A stretch of DNA of 64,000 nucleotides from NCBI GenBank assembly GCA_037349105.1, contig JAYJMM010000114.1:186001-250000 (forward strand). Direction: 5' to 3'. The DNA is from Limnomonas spitsbergensis. Lineage: Eukaryota; Chlorophyta; Chlorophyceae; Chlamydomonadales. The notes under the pieces are model-generated. The model made no database searches and was not told the origin of the DNA. It worked only from the letters and a program-made list of their open reading frames with translations. Positions 52,301 through 60,600 of this stretch are shown in pieces. A program made the translations under genes and the position numbers. Position 1 is the stretch's first letter; the number at the start of each line of letters is the position of its first letter.

Positions 52301-54170
52301 TTAGGATCATGCCCTCTAATTTTTTAAGGGTATCAGGGTTTAGGAACATGCCCTCTCCTTTTTTAAGGTTTTAGGGTTTAGGAACATGCCCTCCCCTTTT
52401 GAAGGTTTTGGGGTTGAAGAACATGCCCTCCTTTTTGTTCGAGGGTTTAAGGGTTTAGGAACATGCCCTCTCCTTTTTATAGGGTTTTATATTCTGTTTG
52501 GTTCATGTCCCTGCCAGGCTGGTTGCCGTTGCCCCGGTTCTCTCTGCTTGGCCCTTTCGAAAAAGGCTCTGGGGGAGGCTGCGTTAACCTTGTAACAATA
52601 ACTTGCCCCCCTTGGCCCGCACCCCCTTGGCCCGCGACCGCTTGGCCTGTTCTGCCCCCCCCCTCACCTGATCGCGTCCATGACAATGATCCGTTGCGCC
52701 TCATAAAACTGCTGCAGCTCCTGGGGCAGGTCCAGAGATGACACGGGCACTGCCCAGGGAGCCTGAAGCTACTTGGAGAGGGGGAGGGACACACTGTTCC
52801 TTTTTTGTGTCTGAGCAACTTATTGGCTACAGGTCAGCTACACTAAGGCCGCTGGCTGGAGGCTCCGTTTGTAGCCGGCCATGCTGCTCTGGCCACCAGT
52901 CGCAGGCTTATCCAGGTTTGGTCCCAATCAGACCTTTCGCGGCCGCGGGGCGGCCTGCCGGAGGTGGACTGTGTACCCGGAAAAAAAATATTGGAGGTCC
53001 AGGGTTGTGGTTCTGGGGGTCTAGGGTCAATAGGTCAATCTCCTTGGGCATCGGTTTATTTAGCCATGCCTCGCAAGCAGAGGTAAGCATGGCCATGCCC
53101 CTTAGGCATCGGGTTACATAGTCGTAATGCTTGAGTCTCCGTCAAGGCTGGGGATAATCACCGAGGCCGTAAGCTGTGGTCAGTATCCCCAGTCCTGACC
53201 GGGACTGACGCATGATAAACCGCTACCCGGTTCGGGCAGTCCATTTCCCTACACAGGCCTCTCAGGCAGAGGTGAGCATGGTCATGCCCCTCAGGCATAG
53301 GAGCGCTACAGACAGCCAAGCCAATGCCCATGTCGTTCACAACTGGGCAGCTGAGCAGGAGGGGGGCTCACCAAGCTTGTCGATGTGTCATCAGCTGGTC
53401 CTGCAACATTAGGGCCAGGAGCATCAGGCCCCAGGGGGGCGCCTGCATGCCGCTGCTGCCGCTGAATGCGCTCTAGGATGTCCCCCTCGATATCTTGGCA
53501 CATGGCCACCAGCTGCTGGTAAGCTCCCTGGTACGCGTCTAGGGCAGCCTGGCGCGCCAATGGAGCCATGCCGGGTTCCAGGACACCCAGCAGGAGCGGC
53601 CACAGCTCACGTTTAGCATCAGGCTCCTTGATTCCCTGCATGGATGGGTCGGCATGCTCGAATCGGAACGCATGGAATCGCTGCACCCTGGTTCCTACAC
53701 AGTCATGTCCAGGGGAGAGCTGTCATCAGGACATGACAGGAAGGTACGGGATCACAAGGCAGGGTCGGGCTCGTGCAAACCTTCTCGCAAATGTGGTCGA
53801 CAACAGAGGGCCAGTCTTTAATGCTGCCGTCTTCTTGTTGCTGCTGTCTCCAGTCGGAGAGAGTAAAAGGGTTCCTGAGCAAGTAGGCGAGTTGAGTGGT
53901 GACAAGAAAAACCCGTTCTGATTCTTTCTACCGCAGTGCCTGTGTTACATGCTGACTCCAGATGGAAGTCGGGAAAGCGCGCTGCGAAGTTGTGAGCACT
54001 TCAAGTATCCAGGTTATGTCCGCGTACAGACGATATAATCACCTCTCTCTCTTCTTGGACAAAGCATATCCCAACGCCGCTGCAGCAACTATCGACACCC
54101 CCACTCCTACGCCAACCTGCAACTCTGAACTATTTCCCCTCTTTTTCAAAATACCCGGATGAGGGGTCAT
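43327..54170 (-). CDS. TBC-domain Rab GTPase-activating protein (GYP7-like), 10 exons
   Basis: Predicted to stimulate GTP hydrolysis by a Rab GTPase in membrane traffic. Exons 5'-3' on the minus strand: 54170-54043, 53927-53781, 53687-53372, 52720-52668, 51190-50966, 49950-49834, 47341-47257, 46193-46086, 45466-45392, 44706-43327 (2634 nt, 877 aa, all phases consistent). Exon 1 encodes a basic start and a possible membrane helix (VGVGVSIVAAAALGYAL). The TBC domain begins near AKRELWPLLLGV. The arginine finger IVMDAIR (IxxDxxR) is split by an intron, and the glutamine finger YDPETGYCQG and MSDL are present. FWCFEKLMRK, RRNF, FAYRMIVVLMRREL and LRLWEILWADD match plant GYP7-like proteins. There is an insertion of about 60 residues after the arginine finger and about 380 residues inside the last exon before LGLFMHFIAAVVIS. 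The first two exons rest on phase agreement only. The TBC call is firm. Confidence 0.88.
43500..44670 (-). other. Low-complexity insertion inside the TBC domain
   Basis: Within the last exon, about 380 residues separate WEILWADD from the final TBC helices. Seven decapeptide repeats GTAAEALP(Q/M)E lie at about 44040-44240 (30-bp units), flanked by Ala/Gln/Gly-rich sequence. Plant GYP7-like proteins also carry a variable insertion at this point, so it is probably a tolerated loop. The repeat array itself looks recent, as its units are nearly identical. Confidence 0.75.
44707..44900 (-). repeat. Copies of the TBC exon 10 acceptor region
   Basis: The true acceptor (GAACCTCCTGTTGTAG then GCGCTGAGG, exon start 44706) is echoed at about 44795-44775 as GAACCTCGTGTTGCAG then GCTCTCC. 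The surrounding CCTGAGGCCTGGGTGGAGAGGGTTTTATTGGAG recurs at about 44845-44880. One good decoy AG results. Confidence 0.75.
45197..45337. mobile_element. hAT-like MITE copy
   Basis: Starts CAGTGCTGTGCAATTGCACGG and ends CATCGGCACATCACTG, in the opposite orientation to the 10733 copy. Internal words GGTAAAAGTAGCTGGATTTGCC and GTGACTGAAACTCAG match the family. It lies in the intron before the last exon of the TBC gene, just downstream of exon 9. The 8-bp flanks match only weakly. Confidence 0.8.
45355..45391 (-). repeat. Triplicated short donor of TBC exon 9
   Basis: Directly after exon 9 the minus strand reads GTGAGCCAGGGAGGTGAGCCAG then GCAGGTGAGC, so GGTGAGC occurs three times at 15-bp spacing. 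Any of them could act as the 5' splice site. Only the first keeps the most compact exon; use of the others would add ten or twenty codons minus frame effects. Confidence 0.7.
45780..46085 (-). repeat. Two copies of TBC exon 8 donor junction
   Basis: The exon 8 end (minus strand CTGCATTACAAGCTGCGTCAG then GTGATGATAGC) is repeated at about 45955-45935 and 45815-45790, period about 143 bp. Each unit also carries AGGGCTCAGAGGTGTCACGTCATGGACCGT and GGGGAGCAGCGACTGGC. The first copy reads AAGCTGTGTCAG, the second GAGCTGCATCAG. Confidence 0.92.
46255..46395. repeat. Short tandem repeat in a TBC intron
   Basis: The word CAGGCAGGCATCACAGGCAGGCATCATTGCC(C/T)AGGCATCATGGCATCATGG occurs twice in succession, itself built from CATCATGG and CAGGCAT units. 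No exon resemblance. Confidence 0.85.
47405..49575 (-). repeat. About 28-copy minisatellite from the TBC exon 7 acceptor
   Basis: Units of about 65-90 bp fill 2 kb of the intron before exon 7. On the minus strand each contains an acceptor-like CACACACACAG, then C-ATG-(C/T)CT-GAC-TTGGCGCTACTC, which is the first codons of exon 7 (GMSDLALP), then intron-like CGACAAACGCTGCCCCCC. Two extra, more divergent copies at 47425 and 47480 lie next to the exon. On the plus strand the units hold long G runs. The frames seen on both strands through this array are artefacts of the repeat. Confidence 0.95.
49590..49833 (-). repeat. Three copies of the TBC exon 6 donor junction
   Basis: At the opposite end of the same intron, the exon 6 end and donor (minus strand CTGCCAGGGGTGAGCA) recurs at about 49612-49597, 49690-49674 and 49767-49751, period near 77 bp. 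The real one is at 49841-49826. The intron part TTAAGGGTGTGTGGTTTACC(CT)CCGC is shared. So both ends of one intron have been amplified independently. Confidence 0.92.
51235..51400 (-). repeat. Copies of the TBC exon 5 acceptor junction
   Basis: The true exon 5 start (minus strand CCGGTTCCTTGTAG then GACCGACTTCACCAAGAACAG) is echoed near 51370 as CCGGTCCCTTGCAG then GACCGCCTTCACCAGGAACAG, and again near 51320-51245, where CCTGAACAGCCTGACCACTGTGGGCGCC continues further into the exon. The 51370 copy is an excellent decoy acceptor. Confidence 0.88.
51655..51840 (+). repeat. Dispersed repeat family A
   Basis: Begins with TTCAGCTACAATTCAGCTAC and continues GGGGCTGGCGCAGCGAGGTG, TGCTTGGACCACCGGCCGCAGG, AAGGTTTGGTCCCCAT and CCCGCCCGGCGGCC. 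Related copies are at 7340-7505, 47035-47215, 50490-50690 (inverted) and 52820-52985, and a short one at 11865-11915. It is non-coding. A GTGGTCTGGC(G/A)CACATCAAAATAATCAC tail is shared by three of them. Confidence 0.75.
51964..52108. mobile_element. hAT-like MITE copy
   Basis: Starts CAGTGATGTGTAATTGCGCC and ends AATCGGCACAGCACTG. Flanks TTTAGTAT (51956-51963) and ACTAGTAT (52109-52116) agree at 6 of 8 positions, consistent with an old 8-bp target duplication. It lies in a TBC gene intron. Confidence 0.8.
52150..52225 (-). repeat. Distant copy of the TBC exon 4 donor end
   Basis: CCTGATAGCGTCCATGAAACTGATCGC at about 52191-52217 parallels the exon 4 end at 52665-52692 (CCTGATCGCGTCCATGACAATGATCCG), with the adjacent CTTGGCCCGCAACCGCTTGGC also shared. 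The two copies are about 470 bp apart. Between them a unit AGGAACATGCCCTC(T/C)CCTTTT repeats about six times. Confidence 0.85.
52250..52480. repeat. Tandem repeat AGGAACATGCCCTC
   Basis: About six units of 40-60 bp, each with AGGAACATGCCCTCTCCTTTTT followed by a TTTAGGGTTTAGG-like telomere-type tract. It lies inside the TBC intron after exon 4. Confidence 0.85.
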
Positions 54171-55035
54171 TACAGAAACACTGTGCTCAAAATCTTATGT
54201 GTCTCGAGCAAATATTATGATCAGATTCCAGAAGGAAAACGAAAAGACAACGCCGGTGCGTTTCTTAAAGCAGGGGTCTTAAAGCATACGGCATTTGAAA
54301 TGCCGTACCAGGGGGTGGGAAGCAACGAGGGTTTGATCCAGGCCAAAACCAGGGTGCAGAAAAATGTTAGGAAGCAAGTTCGTAGGATGCAGTGATGGCT
54401 AGATCTAAAGCTGATATTAATGTTTCGCAATCATTCGCCTCGATTGGGTCGGGATTGGGCCCTCGTGGCTCAAAAGTTCGAGTTTCAGCAGGTGTCGCAC
54501 TCTGCCCACGTTTGGGCGAAAATCATGCACATAGATGGTCGAGTTATTTTTAAGAATGAAGGCCTGTATGCTCACTGCACAAGGGCAGTTTCAAAACTTG
54601 TACAACACCTGTACCAGAAAAAACGCAAAACATGTCTGGCTGGTTTGATACTGGGCCTGTGCACACTGAGATCAACGTAAAAAGGCATCTAGCAACCTTA
54701 CGCTTGCTCTTTAAAATCGCAGCACGCTCTCGACGGCAGCACCGTATGGAATCGGAAATCCAGTGACAAACGGACCAAGCGTCAATGTTGGGCGATGCTG
54801 AACCAAACATAGAGGTAAGAACGGATTATGAAACGGAAAACCAACCTCCATATTCGTAATAATCAGCGTTAAGTGAAGTGCAAAATAGGGAGCATACTAG
54901 CATGTGTGATGCACACCTGACCCTGCTCTTCACATGCAGGCAGACACCCTCAATGATAACGCGGTGAAGTTAGTGATGCAGCAGCATGTGAAATAGATCA
55001 GTTCTGACCCTCTCCTCCCTCCTCTCCCTCCGCTC
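54171..55035. repeat. TBC upstream region with the 41 kb repeat relative
   Basis: 54280-54680 is the better-preserved copy of the repeat seen inverted at 41085-41690. The TBC promoter should be in the first few hundred bases, so part of that promoter may derive from this repeat. No TATA or other element is convincing. 54680-55035 shows nothing I recognise. Confidence 0.5.
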
Positions 55036-55037
55036 TC

Positions 55038-55243
55038 AAGCGTATGGCCAATGGGAGGGCATGCTGGAGGGGTCCCGGTGTCTGTGGGTGGCATGGAATG
55101 ACATGTTGGAGAAGCTGCCCGGCGGCTTCCGCGCTATCACCGTTCGCATGGAAGATGGAGGTGCACCAGCGCTCTTGCGCCAGCTGCAAGGGCAGATGGT
55201 GCAGGGCTGGATGCATGCCCTGGAGGCAGAGATGCTAGGATAG
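55038..55243 (+). pseudogene. Unrecognised coding-like fragment (WVAWNDMLEKLPGGFRAITV)
   Basis: A plus frame starting near a CTCTCAAG acceptor-like site reads AYGQWEGMLEGSRCLWVAWN, then LPGGFRAIT, ALLRQLQGQMVQGWMHALEA and stops at 55243. Composition looks like real protein (several Trp, balanced charge). I do not recognise the family. The next frame opens 30 bp downstream in another phase, so a short intron or a frameshift may join them. Confidence 0.35.
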
Positions 55244-55272
55244 GCTGGACAGCTAACAGCATCAACGCGCAG

Positions 55273-55719
55273 ATGGCGCTTCGCGACCGCCTCAAGAATG
55301 ACAAGCCAGCTACAGCAGGCCGCACCAAGCGGAAGCATCCAGCCGAGGAGGAGGACGATGGGGCCAAGGGCACTGCTCGTGGGGGTGTGACAGTGGCGCC
55401 GGCAGTACGCCATGCACCAGCACCGGCTGTGGCTGTGGTCCGGGAGGGTGTGTTTTATCCAACAGCAACAGCCGAGGGAGCCAAGGTGCAACTTGCATGC
55501 AGCAAGTGCCCCACAACCATGAAGCCTGGATCCTGTCCGTTCTGCCCCACTTGCTGCTTTTCTGTCGACAGCTTTCCGGCTTTGTCTTGCGGTGCGCAAG
55601 CAAGACCAGGAAGCACATCCGAGGCGAGCAAGCTGCTGGAAAAGCAGAAGTGGCAGCAGCAGCAGCAGCAGCCACTGGGCCATAAACACCTGAACATGAG
55701 GCATTTTTTTTATCCCTAA
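55273..55719 (+). CDS. Unrecognised 148-codon ORF with a Cys-rich motif
   Basis: Starts MALRDRLKNDKPATAGRTKR, then an acidic stretch (EEEDD), a Val/Ala/Pro region and CSKCPTTMKPGSCPFCPTCC, whose CxxC pairs could bind zinc. It ends with a Gln run and GHKHLNMRHFFYP. It follows the 55038-55243 fragment in a different frame. The two could be exons of one protein or remnants of a transposon or multicopy gene. I see no promoter or partner that would decide. Confidence 0.3.
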   Translation: MALRDRLKNDKPATAGRTKRKHPAEEEDDGAKGTARGGVTVAPAVRHAPAPAVAVVREGVFYPTATAEGAKVQLACSKCPTTMKPGSCPFCPTCCFSVDSFPALSCGAQARPGSTSEASKLLEKQKWQQQQQQPLGHKHLNMRHFFYP

Positions 55720-56732
55720 AAATATGCAGGGGGCAGAGAGGCAGAAACTCAGAGATTTTAGGAACAAGTATTAGGATACCAAGTAAGCGCCCGTATTCAC
55801 CGTAATCCCCTATTTAGCTGGAAAATGGGAAAGAAAAGGAAAGAAAAGAAAAGAGAACGTCGATGCGGCGTGGATTTTGGGAACTAAGTGTCGCGGCACA
55901 GGGGTGCACCCTGGAATGGGTGCACCAGGCGAAAAGAACACAAGACATAACTTCCAACCGAAAAAGCAGTTGGCGCAGTCAAACGCACGGTGCAGTCATA
56001 CGTCGTGACATAAGTACAGGTTTAAGAGACACCCAAGCCCCGGTATGTATACACTTTGAAGGGAAATGAGACTTGGGTGGGTCAGTAAGAACAGGGGGAG
56101 ACACTAATCGACAATCGGAGGGACTGTTTGCAAGATAACGTCGAAGACGATGGATGGAATATGCAGACTGGGCAGTGTGAACGGAAAGTTGTTTAAGCAG
56201 AGTAGAGATATGGAGAGGTAGAATGCCAAGAACAGGAAAATGTGCATGATGCCTTTATTAGAATGGAGGACGCAAGCGGCACGCCTGACCCGACCGCGAT
56301 AGCGTACGGTAGGGTGTACCCGATACCCGGGCTGTTTCTTGTGTTCGGGCTCTGTGCGGGGCACGGCACGGTACGGCAAGTGCAAAACCAAAGCCGTGTT
56401 TCCCGTCCCCGGGGAGGAGAAATGCCGAAGATTAAGATAAGTGAGGCCGTGTTTCCCACATCCGCCCCAGGAAGACCGTGTAACCCGCCCACCCGCCCAC
56501 AGGGGCGGTTCCCCAGCAGGGGCAGGCGAGGCAGGGGTGGACTTCATGCCACGACTTCATGTGTGAAATAAGGCTTCGTGCACCAATCCCCCAGGGTACA
56601 GGGAAAAAACCCCGTTGTGTGTTGTCTGCATTCCCCCGGTACCTTATTAGCGTCTTTCCTGCATTTTTCTTACTATGTCTTGATAATTGAATACAACCGA
56701 AGGCTCAAGTTCCCCTCATCCAATTTGAGAGC
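55720..56732. other. Gene-free, upstream of the RINGv gene
   Basis: Open frames at 56104-56571 overlap on both strands and none resembles a family. Short palindromic or repeated words (GTACGGTA, GGCACGGCACGG) occur near 56290-56370. The RINGv promoter is expected in the last 200 bp; I cannot point to specific elements. Confidence 0.4.
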
Positions 56733-57998
56733 ATGCCTCATTCTGGTTCGCAATCCGATAGCGAGGAAAAAGAGGGGCTTTTGACGGGACCTTGTGCAAG
56801 TGACGAACCAGCTGATGAGGAAGAGGCCGTGCCCTCTAAATGTGTTCGGGCCAAGGCGGAACTAACCGCAGTCCCATATACGCATGAAAAGCCGGAGCAG
56901 ACAAAATTAAAAGAATGGACGCGAGGACCAGCTCTTGAGGCACCGGGCGAAACATTGAATCTGTGTAGAATCTGCCTGGTGGGTGTTTGCAGGTTCGGGA
57001 ATCGAGCCTCCAGAGCTCTGTGACCTCTCTAACGCAACCATTGTGATGCAACATGACGTCCCGATCGCGTTTGTCCCCCATTCTCTGACAAGGGTCATCA
57101 CTGTTGGCGCAGGAGGAGGACGCAGTCATCAACCTTGATTCGCCATGTGGGTGTGCCGGCACCCAAAGGTGGGCCCATCAGGCATGCATCCAGCGCTGGG
57201 TGCAGGAAAAGGGCAACCTGAGGTGTGAAGTGTGTGGACAGGACTACAAGGGGAACTATGAAGCTCCGCCGCCACCGCTACCGCCAACTGGAAGCGTGCC
57301 GCCCATGTTCATCGTGGGTCCCACATCCACGGCGCGCATGTCCCCTGCGACTGAACAGATGCAAATCATCGAGGAGCGGGAGGAATTCCAGAGAAGTAAG
57401 TGATTCTCATACCATTTTACACAGCCGAAAGAGAGCTCGTATCACTGACAGCATCATACACAGAAACAAAAAGATAACACGTGCATCCCGCGTACAGTTA
57501 GTTATTTGAATGACCCCTGCTCTGCATAGTACTGCGCAGGTCCGCTGATGGGCTTGAGCTGATGCTGTGCTGATGCCAGCCCCCCCCCTCTTGCTTGAGG
57601 TGATGCTGTGCTGATGCCAGCCCCCCCGCCCCTCTTGTGCAGGTCATCCAGGCATTTCTTGTGTGTTCACGGCATGCGTGTTCATCCTCTTCCTAGTGGT
57701 CATGCATCACTCTGTGGTCATTGCGGACGGCGAGGATGGAGGCTACCCGCCGATGCCGAACACCCCGCCCATGCCGGCTGCGATGGATGGCGACCCGGAC
57801 CTGTCCCTGTTCCTCCTGTGGGTGGTGACCAAAGCAGTCATGATCGGCCTGCCCTTGTGGATTATGATGCGAGTGGCGTCCGGGCAGGCGCAAAGAGAGC
57901 AGTATGCGGCCATGATGCGAGGAGGGGCACCTAGCGACGAGAGCCGGCGCATGGTGTTCCGCATGCAGTTTCCCCCCAGGGGAATGCAAGCGGTCTGA
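56733..57998 (+). CDS. RING-CH (RINGv) membrane E3 ubiquitin ligase, 3 exons
   Basis: Predicted to transfer ubiquitin from an E2 to membrane-protein substrates. Exons 56733-56978, 57113-57395 and 57643-57998 give 885 nt (294 aa) in phase. The RING-CH finger starts at the end of exon 1 (LCRICL) and continues in exon 2 with [19 protein letters not shown] and CEVCGQDY, the C4HC3 pattern with His at the fourth position and the conserved Trp. A Pro-rich linker follows (PPPPLPP), then two hydrophobic segments at about 182-200 ([15 protein letters not shown]) and 228-250 ([20 protein letters not shown]). Plants have the same layout, RINGv plus a C-terminal membrane region (DUF3675-like), which is the likely family. 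N-terminal 75 residues are acidic and not conserved. AATAAA lies near 58089, about 90 bp past the stop. Confidence 0.9.
57545..57642 (+). repeat. Copy of the RINGv exon 3 acceptor region
   Basis: GATGCTGTGCTGATGCCAGCCCCCCCC then CTCTTGCTTGAGGTGATG at about 57560-57605 is followed directly by a second GATGCTGTGCTGATGCCAGCCCCCCCG then CTCTTGTGCAGGTCATCC at 57601-57650, which holds the true acceptor. Period about 47 bp. The first copy has GAG in place of CAG. Confidence 0.8.
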
Positions 57999-58750
57999 GC
58001 CTTGCGTGGTTGCGGGGGATAGCACACATCAAGCCGCTTTTCCTATCTGATGAACGTTCATTCACTTTTGAAGGACGTAAATAATAATAAAATAAAAATA
58101 TGCTTGTTTAGCCATGCTAGCAAGTCAATGACATAACACCCCTGGGCCATGCTGCAAAGGCTCGGCCGCATGGGCGCCCAACTGTCTGGTTGGGAGAAAA
58201 AGAAACGAAAAGGCTGGAGGAGACAGGAAAGGAACCAGTAGGGGCATACTATGTCATGTACTTTAATTTATATTAAGACCCCTCCTAATCATTCATATGG
58301 GTGCAGAATCCAATGGTGACTTGTGGGCGAAAATGTGTGTTTGTTATTCATGAATGTACCCTGGGTCACAGCTGCACAGTCTGATGGGTTACCTTTCTTT
58401 AAATAATGGAACCTCATTCACACATGCGGCACACTGTTGCCTCATTTCCCGGGTCATTATACTTTTTGCACAAATCATGTTATTGGCTGCCTGAATCCAG
58501 ACACACTTCTTGCATGGCCTTCCTCCACCGCAGTGTCTTTGAGCTGTGCTGCGGTAAGTTGCTCGCATAGAAGTGCTACACGTGTTTCCTGGTCCAGATT
58601 TTCGAATCTTGTCTCCCTTCTTGGTCTCTTCCAAAGTACACGCTATCCTATTCCTCATGTCAGCAGCCGTAGCCTCCAACCAGGTTGATTGCGTCAAAAC
58701 CTTCTATTATTCAGTTCTGAATGGGATTTCTGACCTCGGGTTGTGACCCC
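57999..58750. repeat. RINGv 3' flank and a family C repeat
   Basis: 58128-58240 holds a family C copy (TCAATGACATAACACCCCTGGGCC, then GGCTCGGCCGCATGGGCGCCCAACTGTCTGGTTGGGAG and a purine-rich tail). A minus frame at 58389-58697 contains CGGGRPCKKC but shows no family resemblance, so I do not call a gene. Confidence 0.6.
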
Positions 58751-60600
58751 AACTAGACTTGAATCTCGGACACATGATCGATAATCGGCATTTCTTGGCC
58801 ACCCTGAATTTGAGAGCACACGTCATGAAACGTCATCCATACCGAAAGATCGAGGGATCGAACCCGCCAAACGATCATTCCCCCCCCGTCTATAGATTGC
58901 CGGGTTCCATGTTCCTGCCCCCCTCACATAGGAGGATGGCATTCATAATTCCGGCTACCATGTACGGTCTGGGCCATGGCTGCACCATGGCACGGGCCGT
59001 ACTTGGTAGCTGGAATCGAGCCTAGTCATTCCCTACCAAGCATTAACCCATGCAGCCGAGCGTCCAGCAGGGCCCAGCGGGTCAATGACGTTACACCTCT
59101 GGGCCATGATGTTGGGCTAGGGGAGACGGCGACCATGTGGAGGACGCGCTGCATGCTTGTTTTCAATGCCACAGCGTGCAGGATCAACTTCGAGAGCGGG
59201 GATGGGCAGGTGCTCCGACCGGTGCTAGAGACTGTTTAGAGTTGTACCAGGGCAGGCTTGGGTGGGATGCCCTGGCCTTTGTGGACGACGTGGTACATAT
59301 CGTTGAGGCGTTGACATTTTCAGACGTTGGACCTTCCTTTGTATTTTGTCAAGAACGTTACACCTATGGGCCCTCTCAAAGCTCGGCCGCGTGGGCGCCC
59401 AACTTTTCAGAAGGGAGTAAAGAAGGAACTAAAAGGAAGAGAGGGGGGAAGGAACAAAAGGAGAGGCCGGGAAGGCAACGAAGACCAAGTCCAACACCTA
59501 AGTTCCACTAGAGACTGACCCTCAACAAAGCCTCTAAAAAAAGATAAGTTCAGAAGAGCAAGTGTATCCCACCCCTGCTTGGCCGCGAGGGCGCCTCACT
59601 GATTAGAAGGGAGAAGAGAAGCAACTAAAAAGGGGGCAAACAACAACAACAACTACAACCTTTGTATTTTGTGTTTTCCAGCCTTTGTTTTGTCCCTTCA
59701 CTTTTTTCCACGTCCCCCCCTTTCTTTTGTCCTGCCCCCTTCTGTGTTTCTTTCCATCTTTCCTCCCAACTCTTTAGTTAGGCGCCCACGCGACCGAGCC
59801 TTATTTGAGCAGGGCCCAGAGGTGTAACGTCATTGACCTCTGGGCTCTATTCAAAAGGCTCGGCTGCGTGGGCGCCTCATTAAGGGGTTGGGAGTAGTAA
59901 AGAACGAAACAAACACAAGGGGGAAGGGGTGGAAATGAGGAAAAGGACAGGGGGGAAACGTCTACGCCTCAACGATATATTACATAGGGAGAGAGGTTGG
60001 ACAGGCCCCAAAGACTTTCAACAGTTGTACTGGGGCGGACTTGGATGGAGGTTCTGACTTATGTTGAGGACGTTGTACGCTTTGTTGAGGCCTAGATGTG
60101 TTGCTTTTCTTTGCCTTCTTGGGGAATAGGCTTGCGATGGGCAAAGATACTTCGGGCTGCCTTTTCCTTTTTGGGGGGGTCAATGACATTACACCTTGGG
60201 GCCCGCTCAAAGCTCGGCCGCGTGGGCGCCCAACTGTTCAGAAGGGGGGCAAGAAGACACTAAAAGGAAGAGGGGGGGAAAGGAACAAAATGAGGCTGCC
60301 TTGTCCTTTTTGGGGGGGGTGTTTCTTCTCCTTTGTGTTCATCTCCTTCTTTCCCTCTTGCCCTAAGTTTCTTTTCTTCCAACGGGACAGTTGAGCGCCC
60401 ACGCGGCCAAGCCTTTTTGAGCAGGGCCCAGACGTTTAGAACAGTGCATACCCTGCAGGGCCCAGAGGTGTTATGTCATAGACATATATACCACGTCTTC
60501 CAAAAAAGTCAGGGCATCCCACTCAAGCCTGCCCCAGTACAACTCAAAGAAGTCCCCAGCACCATTTAAAGGACCTGCCCATCCCCGCTTCCTCAGTTGA
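58751..60600. repeat. Cluster of family C repeats
   Basis: Copies with the GGCCGCGTGGGCGCCCAACT core or its complement occur at about 59350-59640 (long copy), 59770-59830 (inverted), 59835-59960, 60180-60300 and 60380-60480 (inverted). Around them recur GTGTAACGTCATTGAC and TTGTACTGGGGCGGACTTGG-like words. 58785-59080 repeats the segment at 1-330 (CCGGCTCCATGTTCCTGCCCC, AGGATGGCAT, GCTGGAATTGAGC), so the two edges of the window share a larger dispersed element. No gene is seen. Confidence 0.75.

Noticed and set aside
53748..53927. Alternative frame of TBC exon 2 reading LAYLLRNPFTLSDWRQQ
   Set aside because: It looks protein-like but its phase does not fit exon 1 or the exon 3 acceptor; the other frame fits both.
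41009..54680. Similar 80-110 codon frames at 41009-41353 and 54420-54680 as a conserved small protein
   Set aside because: The two nucleotide copies are similar in flanks as well, and most differences within the frame change the amino acid, so this is a non-coding dispersed repeat.
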